This document shows, piece after piece, positions 25,019-26,866 of a DNA stretch of 26,866 bases. Numbering within the stretch: position 1 is the stretch's first letter; every line of letters begins with the position of its first letter. The DNA comes from Bacillota bacterium (lineage in GTDB: Bacteria > Bacillota_A > Clostridia > DSM-8532), in contig JAFADM010000103.1 of NCBI GenBank assembly GCA_023424865.1, positions 1 through 26,866 on the forward strand. The letters run 5' to 3'. The position numbers and the translations under genes were made by a program. Below the pieces are notes generated by a model. That model saw only the letters and a list, made by a program, of their open reading frames with translations, did not search any database and was not told where the DNA came from.

Positions 25019-25109
25019 TTTCCAATGAACAAAAATAGGGTGAAAGCTTCTGCATTGCCTTTATTGGATTTGAAATAAAAACATTCATAGATACATTTTC
25101 AACAAGCAT

Positions 25110-25145
25110 ACTGCCGCCAAGAGGGAAACATCCTCCAGCGGCAGT
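25110..25145 (+). terminator. Intrinsic terminator after the GyrI-like gene
   Basis: ACTGCCGC (25110-25117) pairs with GCGGCAGT (25138-25145), an inner GAGG/CCTC pairing extends the structure, and six T residues follow. It ends the AraC/GyrI unit. Confidence 0.85.
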
Positions 25146-25279
25146 TTTTTATTGTTAAAATTAGAGATCGCTATTGAGGTCAAGAAACTAAAAAAATAAT
25201 ATGGCATCATGGAAGTATTAAGACATCGTGGCTTATCTGGTGAAAAGGATGTGTATTCGGCTTTATTTGCCAATAATTT

Positions 25280-25288
25280 TGATATAAT
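25280..25288 (+). promoter_or_regulatory. Extended -10 promoter candidate for the uvrA-like gene
   Basis: TGA-TATAAT (25280-25288) is a perfect extended -10 element; the -35 region is poor, as is common for extended -10 promoters. Transcription would start near 25295, giving a leader of about 125 bases before the ATG at 25420. Confidence 0.45.
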
Positions 25289-25310
25289 AAAGAATTAAGA
25301 CGGAGGTTTG

Positions 25311-25355
25311 GTGTTAGTCATTAAAATGGCGGCAAACAGCTGTTACAGGAGGTAA
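25311..25355 (+). CDS. Possible 14-residue leader peptide upstream of the uvrA-like gene
   Basis: A GTG at 25311, four bases after CGGAGG (25301-25306), opens a 14-codon frame (VLVIKMAANSCYRR) ending at TAA 25353-25355. The last codons AGG AGG form a second ribosome-site-like string, and AACAGCTGTT inside the frame is a perfect palindrome. The layout is that of a regulatory leader peptide of the kind seen before inducible antibiotic-resistance genes. The short spacing and lack of known homologues make it tentative. Confidence 0.25.
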   Translation: MLVIKMAANSCYRR

Positions 25356-25419
25356 TAATAAAGAGCATTAAGTGTGTCAAATTGCTAAATGTATAAAATA
25401 TTTATGTAGGAGATTTAAT

Positions 25420-26866
25420 ATGGAGCATGAATTTATCGAAATAGTGGGTGCACGATCGAATAACCTTAAGAATATAAATTTAAAGATTCCGAAAAAGAAA
25501 ATTACCATTTTTACTGGAGTTTCAGGCTCGGGCAAGTCGTCCATTGTATTTGATACGATTGCACAGGAAGCCGGACGGCAATTGAATGAAACCTTCAGCA
25601 AATTTATTCAGGGCTTTCTGCCTAAATACGGACATCCGGCTGTTGATGCAATAGAAAACCTGTCCCTGGCTATTATTGTTGATCAAAAGAGGATAGGCGG
25701 AAACTCACGCTCAACACTTGGAACAATAACGGATATTAATCCATTGCTCAGGCTGCTGTTTTCACGCATCGGACAGCCCCATAAAGGCCCCTCCAATTAC
25801 TTTTCATTTAATGACCCAAATGGAATGTGCAAGACCTGTGAGGGTATAGGCAGGATTGTTACTCTGGATATTGACAAAGCCCTGGATAAAGAAAAATCGT
25901 TAAATGAAGGGGCCATTTTATTACCCGGTTATAAACCTGGCACGTGGCAATGGAAAATATATGCTGCAACGGGCTTTTTTGATTGTGACAAAAAAATAAA
26001 GGATTACTCGAAGGAGGAATATGACAAGCTTGTTTATTGTAAGCCGGTGAAAATGAGTTCCTCCCTCATAGACGGAATGAACACCACCTATGCAGGTCTT
26101 GTTGAGCGATTCATTATGCAGAATATTAAAACCCCGTATGAAAAATCGGAGGCGTCTAAGGAGAAAATCGCACCGTTCACAATGCAGGAGCAGTGCCCCG
26201 ATTGCAACGGCAAAAGATATAATGAAAGTACTCTGTCATCCAAAATTATGGGATTTTCCATTGCAGACCTTACAGCAATGCAGGTGGATGAGCTTTTGGA
26301 ATTAATTCAAAAAATGAATGATGAGAATGTAAAACCTGTGGTTAAAAATCTGACTGAGCGATTAAGCGATTTAATTCATATGGGGCTGGATTATATAAGC
26401 CTGGACAGAGAAACCTCCACCTTATCCGGCGGCGAATCACAGCGTGTTAAAATGGTTAAGCACCTTACAAGCAGCTTGACGGATGTCATGTATATTTTCG
26501 ATGAGCCAAGCATCGGATTGCACCCCAGAGATGTACACAGGCTAAACGAGCTTCTGGTAAAATTACGTGATAAGGGCAATACGGTGATTGTGGTTGAGCA
26601 TGACCCCGATGTAATAAAGGTTGCCGATCATATCGTCGATGTAGGACCCAGAGCCGGTTCCAACGGCGGCAGGCTTATGTTTGAGGGCAGCTACAGTGAC
26701 CTTGTGAAATCCAATACGCTTACCGGCGAATATATGGTAAGGAGCCTGCCGATTAAGAACAATCCAAGGACAAGCAAGGAATTCATTGAAACCAAGAAAA
26801 GCAGTTTACACAATTTAAAAAATGTCAGCTTAAAAATACCTAAGGGCATATTCACTGTTGTTACAG
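25420..26866 (+). CDS. UvrA-like ABC protein, drug-resistance type (3' end outside window)
   Basis: The frame is open from ATG 25420 (AGGAG seven bases upstream) to the window end, 482 codons without a stop. Walker A GVSGSGKS is at 33-40, a zinc-ribbon-like pair CKTC (137-140) and CPDC (259-262) follow, signature LSGGESQR is at 335-342, and Walker B YIFDEP with D361/E362 is followed by SIGLHPRD as in UvrA. The second ABC domain begins at about 450 (HNLKNVSLKIPKG) and is cut. The first domain is far shorter than in canonical UvrA: the inserted UvrB-binding region is missing. This fits the short UvrA paralogues linked to tolerance of DNA-intercalating drugs rather than repair by UvrB. Its neighbours, two GyrI-like sensors, support this. 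Confidence 0.9.
   Translation, partial: MEHEFIEIVGARSNNLKNINLKIPKKKITIFTGVSGSGKSSIVFDTIAQEAGRQLNETFSKFIQGFLPKYGHPAVDAIENLSLAIIVDQKRIGGNSRSTLGTITDINPLLRLLFSRIGQPHKGPSNYFSFNDPNGMCKTCEGIGRIVTLDIDKALDKEKSLNEGAILLPGYKPGTWQWKIYAATGFFDCDKKIKDYSKEEYDKLVYCKPVKMSSSLIDGMNTTYAGLVERFIMQNIKTPYEKSEASKEKIAPFTMQEQCPDCNGKRYNESTLSSKIMGFSIADLTAMQVDELLELIQKMNDENVKPVVKNLTERLSDLIHMGLDYISLDRETSTLSGGESQRVKMVKHLTSSLTDVMYIFDEPSIGLHPRDVHRLNELLVKLRDKGNTVIVVEHDPDVIKVADHIVDVGPRAGSNGGRLMFEGSYSDLVKSNTLTGEYMVRSLPIKNNPRTSKEFIETKKSSLHNLKNVSLKIPKGIFTVVT

Larger units (their letters stand above)
25019..25419 (+). other. Intergenic region upstream of the uvrA-like gene
   Basis: This is a 401-base AT-rich stretch with no gene of normal size. 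It contains, in order, a hairpin terminator (25110-25145), an extended -10 promoter candidate (25280-25288), a possible 14-codon leader peptide (25311-25355) overlapping the perfect palindrome AACAGCTGTT at 25335-25344, a second GGAGG-like site at 25347-25352 not linked to any start codon, and finally the AGGAG of the uvrA-like gene. Confidence 0.65.

Noticed and set aside
25209..25298. 29-codon frame (MEVLRHRGLSG...) after the terminator
   Set aside because: No ribosome site, no recognised motif, and its end overlaps the best promoter candidate of the next gene.

Overview
The window looks like chromosomal DNA from an anaerobic Firmicute of the class Clostridia. The grounds are the moderate-to-low GC content, strong GGAGG-type ribosome sites, YesM/YesN-type two-component genes, and a peptide-maturation cassette that I know, from memory, only from clostridia. 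I see no rRNA, tRNA, CRISPR array, insertion sequence or phage gene. Nothing in the sequence fixes the genus.

Left block (1-2.75 kb, + strand): a small cupin protein and a WYL-domain regulator form a two-gene operon closed by a hairpin terminator. Next comes a striking tandem array of seven 20-21 bp units (1557-1700), then a phosphotriesterase-family metal hydrolase. The array covers the probable promoter of the hydrolase and is a good candidate operator array for the WYL regulator.

Central block (2.87-12.73 kb, all - strand): a compact eight-gene operon for a ribosomally made, post-translationally modified peptide. In transcription order it holds an ABC exporter, a radical SAM/SPASM maturase (CcpM type), a TIGR04066-like protein, a small acyl-carrier-related protein, a 59-residue Cys-rich precursor peptide, a subtilisin-family S8 peptidase, a 1048-residue FtsX/MacB-type permease and its LolD/MacB-type ATPase. 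The precursor has six cysteines in the pattern C-x2-C-x2-C-x-C-x-C-x-C and resembles the CLI_3235 family of putative bacteriocins. A hairpin just after the precursor gene could keep precursor mRNA more abundant than the mRNA of the downstream genes.

Right-centre block (13.1-22.65 kb, + strand): a YesN-type response regulator and a YesM-type sensor kinase are followed by a 17-bp-period repeat array, two paralogous YtfQ-like sugar-binding lipoproteins, a double-domain sugar ABC ATPase and two permeases. The order ytfQ-(second binding protein)-ytfR-ytfT-yjfF copies the E. coli galactofuranose importer with one extra binding protein. The two-component pair probably controls it.

Right edge (22.8 kb to the end, + strand): a tautomerase-family protein with a strong terminator, an AraC regulator fused to a GyrI-like ligand-binding domain, a stand-alone GyrI-like protein, and the 5' two thirds or so of a short UvrA-like ABC protein of the drug-resistance-associated type, cut by the window end. 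The stretch before the uvrA-like gene carries an extended -10 promoter and a possible 14-codon leader peptide. Together these look like a small-molecule sensing and tolerance module.

The items most worth a second look are the peptide operon (especially the apparent shared domain between the S8 peptidase tail and the TIGR04066-like protein) and the three unrelated short tandem-repeat arrays placed at regulatory positions.
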